From a virus, in IMG/VR virus record IMGVR_UViG_3300031759_000059, positions 1-41,529 of that record: a stretch of 41,529 nt of DNA, one strand, 5' to 3'. Made by a program: the position numbers and the translations under genes. The notes below the pieces were generated by a model, which saw only the letters and a list, made by a program, of their open reading frames with translations, was not told the origin of the DNA and did not search any database. Below are positions 1 through 11,200 of the stretch, one piece after another. Within the stretch, counting starts at the first letter, position 1. Each line of letters opens with the position of its first letter.

Positions 1-2143
1 CCGTGTCTAGACTATTTGTTATAGGATTAAAGAATTGACGCACACCATAGCCACCTGAAGTGTTACCATAGATAACACTGGCATTGGCAATAATGTTACC
101 AGTAACACCAACAGCACCAGCAAGTATTGTAGAAGCCACTGAAGCTACGTTGGTGCTTGCTGTACCGTTGACTGTTAGGGTATTGTGTACGGCACCAGTT
201 GATAATATGTTACCTGATGCGTTTATAACACCTGTTACAGTTAAGCCAGTAGACTGTACATTAGCTATTGGTGCGTTAGCTGCCCAGAAACTTAGGTAAC
301 CATTTTGACTTGACGCCCCACGTACATATTGTGTAAAGCTATCCCAACCTGCTGTATTGTAGTTAATACCAAAGCGTGCTACTTCTGAACCGGTTGCATT
401 TGATAATACACCATTCTGTGCTGTTAATTGGAAGTTAGTATCATTACCGTGTGTAAATATTGCAGTTGCGGTATTGGCTGTGGTAATACCTTGTGTGATC
501 AACCCATTAACTGTTAGAGAGTTAAAGATACCGCCTGTGGCTACAATATTGCCGGCATTATTAATCCAACCGCCGTTTACAGTTAAACCGTTATTGGTAG
601 TTAATCCATTGAACACACCAAAGCCAGCTAAGATGTTACCACTGGCATTAATCACACCATTAACTGTCAATGCGTTAAGTACTGCGTTAGTGGCTAGTAC
701 ATTACCTGTGGTATTAATTTGCCCAGCGTTGACTGTACTAGCTGAGACATTACCATTAGCATTAATAAATCCAACCACAGTATGTGAACCTGTGTAAATA
801 GGATCATATATTATATTACCATCACTGACGTTGACATTGCCTGCAATAGGTTCAGCGATATTACTAAACAAGTACCAAGCATTATTAGTCCACGAACGTA
901 CAAATCCAGTATGTGCGTATGTGTTGGCAGGCCCGCCAATAAAGTGACCATAGAATCCAATACTAAAGTTATAGGGATATACGTTACCTTGAAGGTAGAT
1001 CAACGGATCGTTGACTGTTAAGTAACTATAATTTATACTAACTACGTTAGCCGCATATAAGTTACCGCCAATATATACGTCTTTAGCAAAGCTAGCACCA
1101 CCTTGTACAATTAGTGCACCTGTGCCTAAGGTAGTGGCATTAGTAGTTGGGGTAATAATTGGGGCTGAGTAAAAGGTACTAGTGCCGCCTACACTCAATG
1201 ATGTTAGATTACCAATTGAAGTGATATTAGTCTGACCAGCTGTGGTAATTAAGCCACTTAATGCATAAGCTGAAACAGTATTGGCTAAGACGTTACCTGA
1301 TGAATTTAATAATCCTGTGTTATCGATAGCTGATGATACATTACCAGTTACGTTAATACTTGGCGGGTTGAATGTAGCGTTGGCACCTAAAGTTACTGTG
1401 GATCCATTACTGCTAAACTGCCAAGTACCGCTTGGGTCAACGCCCATCGACTCACTGCCAATGTACACAGTGTTGCCACTAAAGTAAGCACTCTTAAATT
1501 TCTGTGTTGGCGATCCTAGGTTGTAGGTAACGTTGGCACTGGGTAATATATTGCCTGTGACAGTGATGGTACTGCCAACTGACAGCTGACCAAGAATAGT
1601 TTCGCTACCCTGATTATAAACATTGCCAACAGTTAGATTACCAGAGACCGTTACTACGTTTGACACTTTATTGTAGGTAAATGCTGTTGTCCCACTTAGG
1701 AATCCGGTGTCATTAAACTGTACCTGTGTGTTGCCACCGCCAGGAATACCTGACACCAGTTGAAATGTTAAACTTGTGTTGTTTAGTACTATAGGATCAG
1801 CTGTGGTTAAACGAAATTCTTGACCAGCATAGGTATTGCCCTGTGTAGATACCACAGTCATACCACTCTTGATAAACAGATTACTGCTGGCGTCTGTGGT
1901 GCGTATCCACCAACCATTTGATCCAGAACCAGGAGTTACAACGTCCCAGATACCATTTTGTGATCCTGTGGTTTGATTTTTTACTAGAATACGCATACCG
2001 TTGAATGTTGATACTCCATCAACAGTATTAGGTTGTGTGTTACCTAGATATAGGTTACCAACGTCAGCGGTAGTGGCCACATTGACTGGTTGTTTCCACT
2101 CGTCGTTAAAAACCTGTGCCTGATTAATTCTGGTTAACGCCAT
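1..2143 (-). CDS. Tail-fibre/adhesin-like structural protein (partial, 3' end outside window)
   Basis: The frame opens at ATG 2143 and stays open to the left edge, so at least 714 codons are present and the C-terminus is missing. The N-terminus reads MALTRINQAQVFNDEWKQ. The first 150 or so residues form a compact region rich in W and G, probably an attachment domain. The rest is low-complexity, rich in N, T, G, V and A, with repeating units built around a GNVTV-like phrase, as in trimeric beta-structured phage fibres. The ATG has a GAGAG ribosome site and a late-type GATAAATAC motif about 20 bases upstream. It is the last gene visible in the tail cluster. Fibre role inferred from composition and neighbours; the receptor cannot be predicted. 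Confidence 0.75.
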   Translation of the reverse strand, partial: MALTRINQAQVFNDEWKQPVNVATTADVGNLYLGNTQPNTVDGVSTFNGMRILVKNQTTGSQNGIWDVVTPGSGSNGWWIRTTDASSNLFIKSGMTVVSTQGNTYAGQEFRLTTADPIVLNNTSLTFQLVSGIPGGGNTQVQFNDTGFLSGTTAFTYNKVSNVVTVSGNLTVGNVYNQGSETILGQLSVGSTITVTGNILPSANVTYNLGSPTQKFKSAYFSGNTVYIGSESMGVDPSGTWQFSSNGSTVTLGANATFNPPSINVTGNVSSAIDNTGLLNSSGNVLANTVSAYALSGLITTAGQTNITSIGNLTSLSVGGTSTFYSAPIITPTTNATTLGTGALIVQGGASFAKDVYIGGNLYAANVVSINYSYLTVNDPLIYLQGNVYPYNFSIGFYGHFIGGPANTYAHTGFVRSWTNNAWYLFSNIAEPIAGNVNVSDGNIIYDPIYTGSHTVVGFINANGNVSASTVNAGQINTTGNVLATNAVLNALTVNGVINASGNILAGFGVFNGLTTNNGLTVNGGWINNAGNIVATGGIFNSLTVNGLITQGITTANTATAIFTHGNDTNFQLTAQNGVLSNATGSEVARFGINYNTAGWDSFTQYVRGASSQNGYLSFWAANAPIANVQSTGLTVTGVINASGNILSTGAVHNTLTVNGTASTNVASVASTILAGAVGVTGNIIANASVIYGNTSGGYGVRQFFNPITNSLDT

Positions 2144-2163
2144 AATGCTCTCTTAATTATCTA

Positions 2164-2172
2164 GTATTTATC
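2164..2172 (-). promoter_or_regulatory. T4-type late promoter motif (GATAAATAC)
   Basis: GATAAATAC on the minus strand, 20 bases before the ATG at 2143 and just after the terminator of the preceding gene. It differs from the T4 late consensus TATAAATA in the first base only. The same variant lies ahead of the fibre operon at 8643-8652. Confidence 0.6.
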
Positions 2173-2174
2173 AA

Positions 2175-2200
2175 GAAAATAGGACCCTGAGGTCCTATTT
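2175..2200 (-). terminator. Intrinsic terminator after the 1292-residue fibre gene
   Basis: An inverted repeat AATAGGACC / GGTCCTATT with a 4-base loop, followed on the minus strand by TTTCTT. It lies 20-45 bases past the stop of the gene ending at 2221 and just before the next late-type motif. Confidence 0.75.
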
Positions 2201-2220
2201 CTTTTAACACAATACTGCAA

Positions 2221-5200
2221 TTATGCTTGTGATTCGTTCCACTGAACTTGAATTTCACCTGTAACGTTAACACCAGCTGCTGTTGGTACTAGAGCAGTAA
2301 CGTTAATAGCTAGTAACTCTGGACCGTCTGGATAGATGTTAAATCCTGGAATACCACTGTTACCAATCTGTTTAACTTGACTCAAGTCTAGCTGACCTGA
2401 GTTGGTATAGTTAACTGGAATCGCAAACAAACGTTCACCACCTGTGGCCCAACTTGTACCACCACTAGCGTAACTGTAACCATTGAAACTCAATGAACCA
2501 GTGTATTGAGCTGCGCCTAAGATATTACCTGAAGCCACCTGTGTGTAGCTTGGTTGAATAGCACTTGATGGATTGTTCTGTGCGTTAAATGCCTGGTTGT
2601 ATAAGTAACTCCAAGTTGTGCTGGTAGTACTGATATTATTTGGATTTAGAATACCTTCAACTAGGTAACGTGCACCAGTTGTTTGGCTGACGTTGTTACC
2701 AGAGAAGTTAATAATCATGTTTTGTAGAATCAACTGCGCACGATTAACTAGATCACGTGTACCTAAGTCACCTGGAATTTGATTACTTACGCTTGGTGCT
2801 AGACGCATTGCAAACGCTGTAATAGTGCTAGATGTTGCTGAACTACCTGTTGGGAACGCAACGTTAGCTACTGAGTACGTATAAGCGTAACCGCGGTCAG
2901 TGTCAAAGCCGCCGTCTAGGATAACTGCACTACCCCAGTGGTTCAAGCTCGGTGCTGATGTACTGTTAATTACACGTACTGAAACGTTAGCACTATGTGG
3001 CTGAGCATTACCTGCTGAGAATGTAGTGTTTTTACCGTCTTGGAACAGGTTAAAGCTAGCTGCACGTGTCACACCTGTTACTGTAGCTGGTTGTACGTTA
3101 CTGTAAGTAGTTGGTGAGTAAACAATGTTACCGTAGGTAATACCTGTACATTTTAATATTTCGTTATCAATCAATACCCACACTGGTTGCGTTGGTGTTG
3201 GTGTTGGGAAGTGTGTAGCATCTTGTATATAGAATGTCGTATCACTTGATGTAATGCCACTATAGTTAGCACCATAGGTAGCACTGTTACCTAACAAGAT
3301 TTGATATGGTGTATCATTAATCGCTTGATAACGTGCCGGTAAGTTACCTGAACGCATATATGCTTGATAGTTAAAGTTGTTGTTCATAATTCTATGGCAG
3401 AAAATATAATCACCACGTGGGCCACGAACACCAAAGTCAATGAAACCAGCACCGTACCATGTGTACTGAATCATCAACATCTGCATCTTAGTGCCATCTA
3501 ACAAGTAACCACTTGGACCTGTGCCGTCTAGACGATCAAGGTTCCAATATTTTTGTGGATAACGTTGTTCAATAACTTTACTTGGTTTAATACGCACTTG
3601 GTTAGTTAAGCCGCGCCATACTGGACTAATTGTTAGGTTGTTGTCGTCAATAACTGATGTTACAGTGTGTGTCATACCGCGTAGGATAATTTTATCACCT
3701 GCAACAAACTGTTGTGTAAACAAGCAAGTACCGTCACCTGCACACAAGTTAGTAGCAACCTCAACTGACACTGTGCCTGTCATATAGAATGTAGCTGCAC
3801 GTAGGACTACACTGATTGTTACTCCGTTGTTTTCCCAGTACACGCCGTTTTGATCATCAAACAAACCAGCACGTACACTCGCACCTGCCCAGGTAACTGT
3901 AGCTATTTTAGGTTGGTTACCCACTACCGGAGTAGTACTACCTAAAGGTGTGGTTACGTTACATTGGAAGCTATTAAATCCAGTAACCTGTTGTACTAGA
4001 TAGTAGCCATTATAGCCTAGAGTGTTGATTTGTTGCACTAAAACATTAGCACCAATTTGTAGTTGATGTTCTGTGTCTGTGGTAATGTTAATAACGTTAC
4101 CAACGCCTGTACCTGTAGCAGAGATGCTGGTAATGTCAAAGTTACTGCCTAACAGTGTACCTGATGTCCACATAATACCTTTACCAGATTGGTAACGGAA
4201 ATATTTCTTAGTCTGTCTAGCTGCTGCCGCACCATGGTGTGGTGTACCAGTACCTAGGTTAACCCCACCGTCTGCCGCACGGTGTGTGAAGAATGAGTTT
4301 GGACGTACATAACAAGCACCTGTAACAGGTCCCGTAACAGTACCTCTGGCCACAAATGTAAACGTGGTTGCACTTGGAATAGTCTGAATCACCGCTGGAC
4401 CAAAACCAAATACTGTACCGCCTGAAGCGGCTATGTTAGCTAAGATTGGTGTACCTGGTGATAGACCATGTGCATAAGCACTAGTAGCTGTAATTGTACT
4501 TGGGTTAGCACCATCTGTGGTAAATGAAAGTTGTGGCAAGCTAGCTGTACCGTAGAAGCCTGCATAACGAATATAAGTGTCCCAACGGTTAACTTGATAA
4601 CCAATTGCTGTATTTGGTGGGTTCTTAGGTACATAGTCTAGATAGTTAGTATACACATCACTGACTTGATATTGTCCTTCTGTTACAGGAGTATAGTGGT
4701 TTTGTGTGCTAATAGCTGAGAATTTATTGAAACTATGACCTTTTAAGTTCATAGCCACCAATGGAACACTAGTATTACCAGCTGTGAATATACCTGATAA
4801 ACGTAAAACTAAACTGCCTGCACCTGCTTGTGCTATTGGAGTTGTGCCCATCGCACCACGTGTAAACTGCGCAATGTTAGCCTGTGCTGTACCAATTGTT
4901 GTCATCTGTACAATTTCAACGTTGGTACCACTTACTCCACCTGCGTCCCAGTAGGCTTTGGTAATAATAGTATTAGCGTACATACTGTCTTGTGGTGATG
5001 TATTTTGGTAGCCACGGTTAACGTTAATAGTTGTTGAGTTTGGCACGCTGACCACGTTGGCCATTTCTGCTTGACCAACCACACTAATACCTGCGCCTGA
5101 AGCAATAGCAATGTTGGCTGAGTTAGTGTTCCATCTGTTACGCACCACTGTTAGCGAACTTGTGCCGCCACCTGCTGTAACTACCATCAATTCTACTGGA

Positions 5201-6099
5201 TATTGTATGTTACCAGTGTTAACAGCAATCATACTACCGTTGACAATAGGTGTACCTGAAGCTACTGCTAACGCTGTTTGACCAGCTGTCAAGCTACTAG
5301 TTGTTGATGTAGTTGCTGTAACACCTTGTGCATTAGCATAAATCAATACAACGTTATCACCTGGATTAAATCCAGTTGAGCTAACCACTGTTAGACCACG
5401 TTGGTTCTGCGAAGCTACGTTGGTTGTTAAGTATGTGGTCAGTGTTGGTTTGCCCACAGGGTCACTGTTTAATAATAGTGCAAAGTCATTTTGTGTCCAG
5501 TTAGGTTGGTTGTTACCTGGACCTGCTTGTGAAAAGCCGTTTGAAATAATCTGTACGTTACTTGAACCAGCTGCCACCGCACCTGATGTTAGGCTGTTAC
5601 CTAAGAAACTAATGTATGAAATTGTGTTAGCATAAACGTCTGAACCTGGAACTTCATAGATACTTGGGTTATCATTGTTAGTAAATAGACTTTGCCATTT
5701 AGTGTTTTGTAAGCCGTACTCAAAGTCAGCGTCAATTAGTGACTGTGGGTTAGCTACACGTAAACGTTCAACTGCATCACGAGCAAATGGGCGATCTACT
5801 TGATATGGAGCTTCAACGTAAACGGCTAATTTATCAGTACTAGGATATTGTGTAGTATTAAGGTTTAAAGTAATAGTAGTTACACCATCAATACTAGTTG
5901 GGAAGTTACTGTTTGGACCTTGTGTCCAAGTAATCACACCCTGTAAAGTTGCATCAGCAAAGTTGTAAAGGAATGTCTGTGCTGTAGCATCTAAGATCGC
6001 TATGACCTGACCATTTGAATAGTTGCCAGGTATCTGCACATAGCCAACCCCTGAGTTGCCTGGTACAAATATGTATTGTTTAATTGCTTGTCTTGCCAT
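2221..6099 (-). CDS. Large structural protein, tail fibre/baseplate-type (1292 aa)
   Basis: A very long protein rich in T, N, G, S and V with no enzymatic motif. The N-terminal 120 residues contain short beta-rich phrases such as VPGNSGVGYVQIPG. The middle alternates between Thr/Ala-rich stretches and aromatic-rich segments, for example around residues 720-960 (WENNGVTISVVLRAATFYM). The C-terminus, ending in EIQVQWNESQA, looks like a folded beta domain. Its start is 3 bp from the stop of the upstream gene, so the two are cotranscribed. Length, composition and position suggest a receptor-binding or long-fibre subunit. A baseplate wedge or tail-spike role cannot be excluded from sequence alone. 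Confidence 0.75.
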   Translation of the reverse strand: MARQAIKQYIFVPGNSGVGYVQIPGNYSNGQVIAILDATAQTFLYNFADATLQGVITWTQGPNSNFPTSIDGVTTITLNLNTTQYPSTDKLAVYVEAPYQVDRPFARDAVERLRVANPQSLIDADFEYGLQNTKWQSLFTNNDNPSIYEVPGSDVYANTISYISFLGNSLTSGAVAAGSSNVQIISNGFSQAGPGNNQPNWTQNDFALLLNSDPVGKPTLTTYLTTNVASQNQRGLTVVSSTGFNPGDNVVLIYANAQGVTATTSTTSSLTAGQTALAVASGTPIVNGSMIAVNTGNIQYPVELMVVTAGGGTSSLTVVRNRWNTNSANIAIASGAGISVVGQAEMANVVSVPNSTTINVNRGYQNTSPQDSMYANTIITKAYWDAGGVSGTNVEIVQMTTIGTAQANIAQFTRGAMGTTPIAQAGAGSLVLRLSGIFTAGNTSVPLVAMNLKGHSFNKFSAISTQNHYTPVTEGQYQVSDVYTNYLDYVPKNPPNTAIGYQVNRWDTYIRYAGFYGTASLPQLSFTTDGANPSTITATSAYAHGLSPGTPILANIAASGGTVFGFGPAVIQTIPSATTFTFVARGTVTGPVTGACYVRPNSFFTHRAADGGVNLGTGTPHHGAAAARQTKKYFRYQSGKGIMWTSGTLLGSNFDITSISATGTGVGNVINITTDTEHQLQIGANVLVQQINTLGYNGYYLVQQVTGFNSFQCNVTTPLGSTTPVVGNQPKIATVTWAGASVRAGLFDDQNGVYWENNGVTISVVLRAATFYMTGTVSVEVATNLCAGDGTCLFTQQFVAGDKIILRGMTHTVTSVIDDNNLTISPVWRGLTNQVRIKPSKVIEQRYPQKYWNLDRLDGTGPSGYLLDGTKMQMLMIQYTWYGAGFIDFGVRGPRGDYIFCHRIMNNNFNYQAYMRSGNLPARYQAINDTPYQILLGNSATYGANYSGITSSDTTFYIQDATHFPTPTPTQPVWVLIDNEILKCTGITYGNIVYSPTTYSNVQPATVTGVTRAASFNLFQDGKNTTFSAGNAQPHSANVSVRVINSTSAPSLNHWGSAVILDGGFDTDRGYAYTYSVANVAFPTGSSATSSTITAFAMRLAPSVSNQIPGDLGTRDLVNRAQLILQNMIINFSGNNVSQTTGARYLVEGILNPNNISTTSTTWSYLYNQAFNAQNNPSSAIQPSYTQVASGNILGAAQYTGSLSFNGYSYASGGTSWATGGERLFAIPVNYTNSGQLDLSQVKQIGNSGIPGFNIYPDGPELLAINVTALVPTAAGVNVTGEIQVQWNESQA

Positions 6100-6102
6100 G
6101 TT

Positions 6103-6507
6103 TTATGCCCCAAATAATAATGAATTAGCTAACAGTGTAGCTTTTGTCGTTGATGCAAATGAACCATATTGAATTGTGTTTGCTTGGAACATTGCATTTG
6201 TAATACTGTTGTTGCTAGGTGTACCAATGCTTAATACATCCCCTAATACCAAACAGAAAAATTTACCGTTGTTGGCACTAGTTGGTGCTATAGCAAATGA
6301 TATAGTACTGCCGCTGAAGAAATAGTCAACCCCTGGGTTTTGTATTGCACCCCCAAGGCCAACAATAGTAGCGTTTGGGTTACCTGGTGTGTATGGTGCA
6401 CCTGATACTGTAACGTTAAATGTCACAGTAACACCGTTAAATTGTGAACTAATATCGTCAATTTTAACGAAATTACCTACTTGTGGTCTTTGTCCAATGT
6501 ATGACAT
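6103..6507 (-). CDS. Small structural protein, fibre-associated (134 aa)
   Basis: Unrecognised by name. It begins MSYIGQRPQVGNFVKIDDIS, a phrase often found at the start of phage fibre-attachment proteins. It continues with a beta-sandwich-like segment (FNVTVSGAPYTPG, VDYFFSGSTISFAIAP) that is also found, in related form, in the first 80 residues of the next gene upstream (6516-7988). This suggests a shared module for docking to the baseplate or to a neighbouring fibre. Its start has an AGGAGAT ribosome site, and the gene lies 8 bp from one neighbour and 3 bp from the other. Confidence 0.7.
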   Translation of the reverse strand: MSYIGQRPQVGNFVKIDDISSQFNGVTVTFNVTVSGAPYTPGNPNATIVGLGGAIQNPGVDYFFSGSTISFAIAPTSANNGKFFCLVLGDVLSIGTPSNNSITNAMFQANTIQYGSFASTTKATLLANSLLFGA

Positions 6508-6515
6508 ACTATCTC

Positions 6516-7988
6516 CTAGTTTCTACCCACTACTACTTCAATAACACCTTCTAAGTCATTGTGACTTTCTAAGGCCTTACCAATTACTGACCCTACAACT
6601 GGATTAGATTCTGCACGTGCATATCCGTTACCTGCTGAAACTAACATATCACCTTTGTTAATATGACCTTGAACCTTACAAGGAACACGACCATAAAGTG
6701 CAACTGTACTTACATAGTTACCTTCTAAACCTTCGTTCATGATGTATCCTGGTTGTGTAGACACTACACCAGCTATACGTGTGTCCATGTTAACTGTTGA
6801 TTGTGTGACTTCTTGTTCACCACCAAATGATACCACTGTGCCTGGAGCATATTTGGCATCAGCTAAATATTTTTCTGCCAAGTCAGCGTATTGTGCTGTG
6901 GTTGCCTGTGCGTAGATAATATTAAAGCCAGCGCCACTTGTACCGATATTGCCTTGACCAGCTGTGCCACCGTTACCAATAGCAATAGCATTGTTTAAAC
7001 TGTTGACATAGATAGCTCCGCGAATACCCGCGCCACCCATAACCTGTAGTGCGCCTGTTTGACTGCTGGTCGAAGTACTAGTTTGTGTAACGTTAGCATT
7101 ACCAATCCACAAGTCAGCATAAACATAACTACCATCACTGGTAGTAACTGTTGTGCCTGGAGGAGTAACTAAGTTACTGAACAATCTCCAACGACCGTCT
7201 GCCGCTGTTTTGTATAGGCCTGTGTAGCGTTGCGCTGTACCATCATTGTATGTACCAGCAATACCAATATCAACTGCGTTACCTACGTTGGTATTAGCTA
7301 AGAATAAGAATGGATCGTTAACTGTTAAACTGTTAGTAGCTGTGGTATTAAACGCACCAGCAACTGTAAATGATCCAGCTACAGTCATTGACCCGCCTAG
7401 ATACATAGATCCAGTTACGCCAACCCCACCTGATACTACCAGTGCGCCAGTTGATTGGTTAGTTGAACCAGTTGTGCTGGTAGCATATATAGTACCACCC
7501 ACATAAGTTGCACCTGTAATACCAACGCCACCTTTGACCTGTAGTGCACCTGAGGTAGTGCTGGTTGCTGTTGGAGTGCCTGAAAATACAATAGTATTTT
7601 GACCTGCGGCAGTTACACCTAAAGATGTAGTTGTTGGCCAGTAAATACCTGTGGTACTTGCACCAATGCCTGAAATACTTGGAGCAACGTTAGTGCCCAA
7701 TGGATAAACGTTGGCTGTTAAGTTGATAGTGTTAAGTGCGCCAGCTAGATATGTTACTGAAATATTGTTTGTACCAGCAGTTGGTGCGGTAACAAAAGTT
7801 AAACTTGATCCTGCGGCTACATAGTTGGTAAATGGAACTTGTAAGGTACTGCCAACCTGTACAATCAAGTCAGAAGCTCTACCAACACTTTGTTGTAGAG
7901 TAAAGTTTACGGTTGTACCATCACCACTAAAAAACTGGTTACTAGTAGCCAGGGTTTGGGTAATTGGTTGTATACCTACGTATGCCAT
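6516..7988 (-). CDS. Tail fibre protein with repeated GGVGI modules and a conserved C-terminal head (490 aa)
   Basis: Three regions can be read. Residues 1-80 are a docking-like beta domain similar to the 134-aa neighbour. Residues 130-330 hold repeats of the form SGALQVxGGxGIxGxxYxGG, which is a typical phage fibre shaft. The last 120 residues start ADLAEKYLADAKYAPGTVV and end VIEVVVGRN, a C-terminal head seen in many marine and freshwater T4-like fibres and related to self-assembling or self-cleaving fibre tips. It lies in a tight operon, 8 bp before the 134-aa gene and 1 bp after the 117-aa gene. Host recognition is the likely role, inferred from architecture. Confidence 0.8.
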   Translation of the reverse strand: MAYVGIQPITQTLATSNQFFSGDGTTVNFTLQQSVGRASDLIVQVGSTLQVPFTNYVAAGSSLTFVTAPTAGTNNISVTYLAGALNTINLTANVYPLGTNVAPSISGIGASTTGIYWPTTTSLGVTAAGQNTIVFSGTPTATSTTSGALQVKGGVGITGATYVGGTIYATSTTGSTNQSTGALVVSGGVGVTGSMYLGGSMTVAGSFTVAGAFNTTATNSLTVNDPFLFLANTNVGNAVDIGIAGTYNDGTAQRYTGLYKTAADGRWRLFSNLVTPPGTTVTTSDGSYVYADLWIGNANVTQTSTSTSSQTGALQVMGGAGIRGAIYVNSLNNAIAIGNGGTAGQGNIGTSGAGFNIIYAQATTAQYADLAEKYLADAKYAPGTVVSFGGEQEVTQSTVNMDTRIAGVVSTQPGYIMNEGLEGNYVSTVALYGRVPCKVQGHINKGDMLVSAGNGYARAESNPVVGSVIGKALESHNDLEGVIEVVVGRN

Positions 7989-7989
7989 G

Positions 7990-8343
7990 TTATGAAAGCT
8001 CCAAAACGCTCATTACTACGTCAGCTGAGTTAGCAGCTGAAGTCTGAACAAAAACTGCATTATTAGATTGTAATACTACCTTTTGGTCAACACCAACTGG
8101 AATTAGTGTACCGCCTGCTGAAATAGGTGCATTATAAATCAAATAGATATTTGCACTACTACCAGCGGCATAGTTGCCAGTGAATATACCAACGTTGGCA
8201 CTAATAGTAGAGCCTGTGGTATTAGCAACTGCTATGCCTAGTATTACTGAAGATAACACAGTGCTACTTACAGTGTAGTTACCTACCAGTGACCATGTGT
8301 TACCAGCGTTTTTGCTTGTTTTTAAATAAAAATTACTTGCCAT
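7990..8343 (-). CDS. Small tail/fibre structural protein (117 aa)
   Basis: An all-beta-looking protein without catalytic motifs. It starts MASNFYLKTSKNAGNTWSLV and continues with alternating hydrophobic residues and small polar residues (VSSTVLSSVILGIAVANTTG; GNYAAGSSANIYLIYNAP). This pattern resembles small beta-sandwich subunits found between fibre genes in T4-like marine phages. It sits between the 80-aa and 490-aa structural genes with gaps of 14 bp and 1 bp. Called structural from its context; no family name is claimed. Confidence 0.65.
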   Translation of the reverse strand: MASNFYLKTSKNAGNTWSLVGNYTVSSTVLSSVILGIAVANTTGSTISANVGIFTGNYAAGSSANIYLIYNAPISAGGTLIPVGVDQKVVLQSNNAVFVQTSAANSADVVMSVLELS

Positions 8344-8357
8344 TTTATGTTATCCTA

Positions 8358-8600
8358 TTAACTTAATGCGATTGCAAATGCTTGCGCATCTGATACTGTG
8401 GCGGCTTGGACTCCATTGATGGTTAATCCTGCCGCGTGCGTTACTGATACGGTATTAGCTGTAAGGGTTTCTTGTGTGGTATTAGCTGTAAGACCTGCAA
8501 CTGACAAGTTACCTGTTGTGGTAATACTACCTGTTGCTGCATCTATCGTTAATGGTCCGACTGTTAAGCCGTTCTGAACTACAAAGTTGGTGTTAGCCAT
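8358..8600 (-). CDS. Short fibre-shaft-like protein (80 aa)
   Basis: First gene of the visible tail operon. It starts MANTNFVVQNGLTVGPLTID and consists almost wholly of short T/A/G/N/V repeats (GSITTTGNLSVAGLTANT) like those in the shafts of the larger fibre proteins here, then a hydrophobic end (DAQAFAIALS). It may be a minor fibre subunit or adaptor. Its leader runs about 45 bases from a late-type GATAAATAA motif. Confidence 0.6.
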   Translation of the reverse strand: MANTNFVVQNGLTVGPLTIDAATGSITTTGNLSVAGLTANTTQETLTANTVSVTHAAGLTINGVQAATVSDAQAFAIALS

Positions 8601-8642
8601 TTGGTTCCATATTCCCCAAGGTTAAATGATTACTTGCTTTAA

Positions 8643-8652
8643 GTTATTTATC
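8643..8652 (-). promoter_or_regulatory. T4-type late promoter motif (GATAAATAAC) of the fibre operon
   Basis: GATAAATAAC on the minus strand, 43 bases before the first fibre gene and directly after the groEL terminator. It matches the motif found before the gene starting at 2143. Confidence 0.55.
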
Positions 8653-8679
8653 CTAGAGAATTGAAAAGTTCAAGACAAA

Positions 8680-8705
8680 AAAATAGCACCCGAAGGTGCT
8701 ATTCT
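8680..8705 (-). terminator. Intrinsic terminator of groES-groEL
   Basis: AATAGCACC TTCG GGTGCTATT followed by a run of seven T on the minus strand. The stable UUCG-capped hairpin lies 25-50 bases past the groEL stop and separates the chaperonin operon from the late fibre operon. Confidence 0.85.
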
Positions 8706-8730
8706 TTTAAGCAATTAACTGGGTAGTTAA

Positions 8731-10652
<1,922 letters not shown>

Positions 10653-10685
10653 GATTTTATTTCTCCTTAATTAAGCAAGTAAAAT

Positions 10686-10708
10686 GTTTTGCCCCGAAGG
10701 CACAAAAC
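10686..10708 (-). promoter_or_regulatory. UUCG-capped hairpin in the groES leader
   Basis: GTTTTGTGCC TTCG GGGCAAAAC forms a stem about 45 bases after the -10 box and about 30 before the groES ATG, so it is inside the transcript leader. Only ATTTT follows it, not a full T tract. It could act as an attenuator, a stabiliser or a heat-sensitive structure; none is shown. Confidence 0.5.
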
Positions 10709-10731
10709 TACTAGTATATACTTGATAATAC

Positions 10732-10761
10732 AGTATACACTAGCAGAATTATTTATGTCAA
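10732..10761 (-). promoter_or_regulatory. Sigma70-type promoter of groES-groEL
   Basis: TTGACA (10756-10761), 18 bp, TATACT (10732-10737) on the minus strand. The spacer contains CATAAATAAT, a near match to the phage late motif, so the operon might be read both early and late (inference). Confidence 0.75.
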
Positions 10762-10768
10762 GTGTTTT

Positions 10769-11200
10769 CTACTCTAAATGATTATCCATCCATACTTTAA
10801 AGTCATTCCATTCCTCTTTAAGCATATCTCGTTTCCAAATATTATATTTCTTTGGAACAATTTTAAGATTGTCTATAGTAGACGGACCGTTGTGTTTTTG
10901 CGGAATCACATGGTCTGGACTAGGTAAGAATATATCATCACTAGTTACTCTATTCTTACCGCGGCCATAACAAAACTTAAAACCATTATGATAATCAGGA
11001 CTAATATTGTACAACTCTTCCGGAGTTGCATCGTACTCCGGTTGCATACTCCAGTAGATACATTGTACCATTTTAAGATCCATTTTACCTGTAATTACCT
11101 TAAACCAAATATCTTTATTAAGATAAGTTGCTTCATCCATATCCGGATATGGATTATTTTCTACTTCAATAATCTTTTGGTTAATTAGTTCTACATCCAT
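10769..11200 (-). CDS. HNH endonuclease (143 aa)
   Basis: The C-terminal half carries an HNH-type site: PDHVIPQKHNGP followed by TIDNLKIVPKKYNIWKRD, with the DH pair, the central Asn and a downstream Asn-x-x-Lys. The N-terminal 70 residues (MDVELINQKIIEVENNPYPD) are of unknown fold and may bind DNA. The start overlaps the end of the ParB/DGQHR-like gene by 10 bp, and the groESL promoter lies right behind it, so it looks inserted between two transcription units as free-standing homing endonucleases often are. The target site is unknown. Confidence 0.75.
   Translation of the reverse strand: MDVELINQKIIEVENNPYPDMDEATYLNKDIWFKVITGKMDLKMVQCIYWSMQPEYDATPEELYNISPDYHNGFKFCYGRGKNRVTSDDIFLPSPDHVIPQKHNGPSTIDNLKIVPKKYNIWKRDMLKEEWNDFKVWMDNHLE

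Noticed and set aside
84-1487. Three plus-strand ORFs of 68-107 aa at the left edge
   Set aside because: They are shadows of the minus-strand fibre gene <1-2143, whose Ala/Val/Thr-rich repeats leave the opposite strand open.
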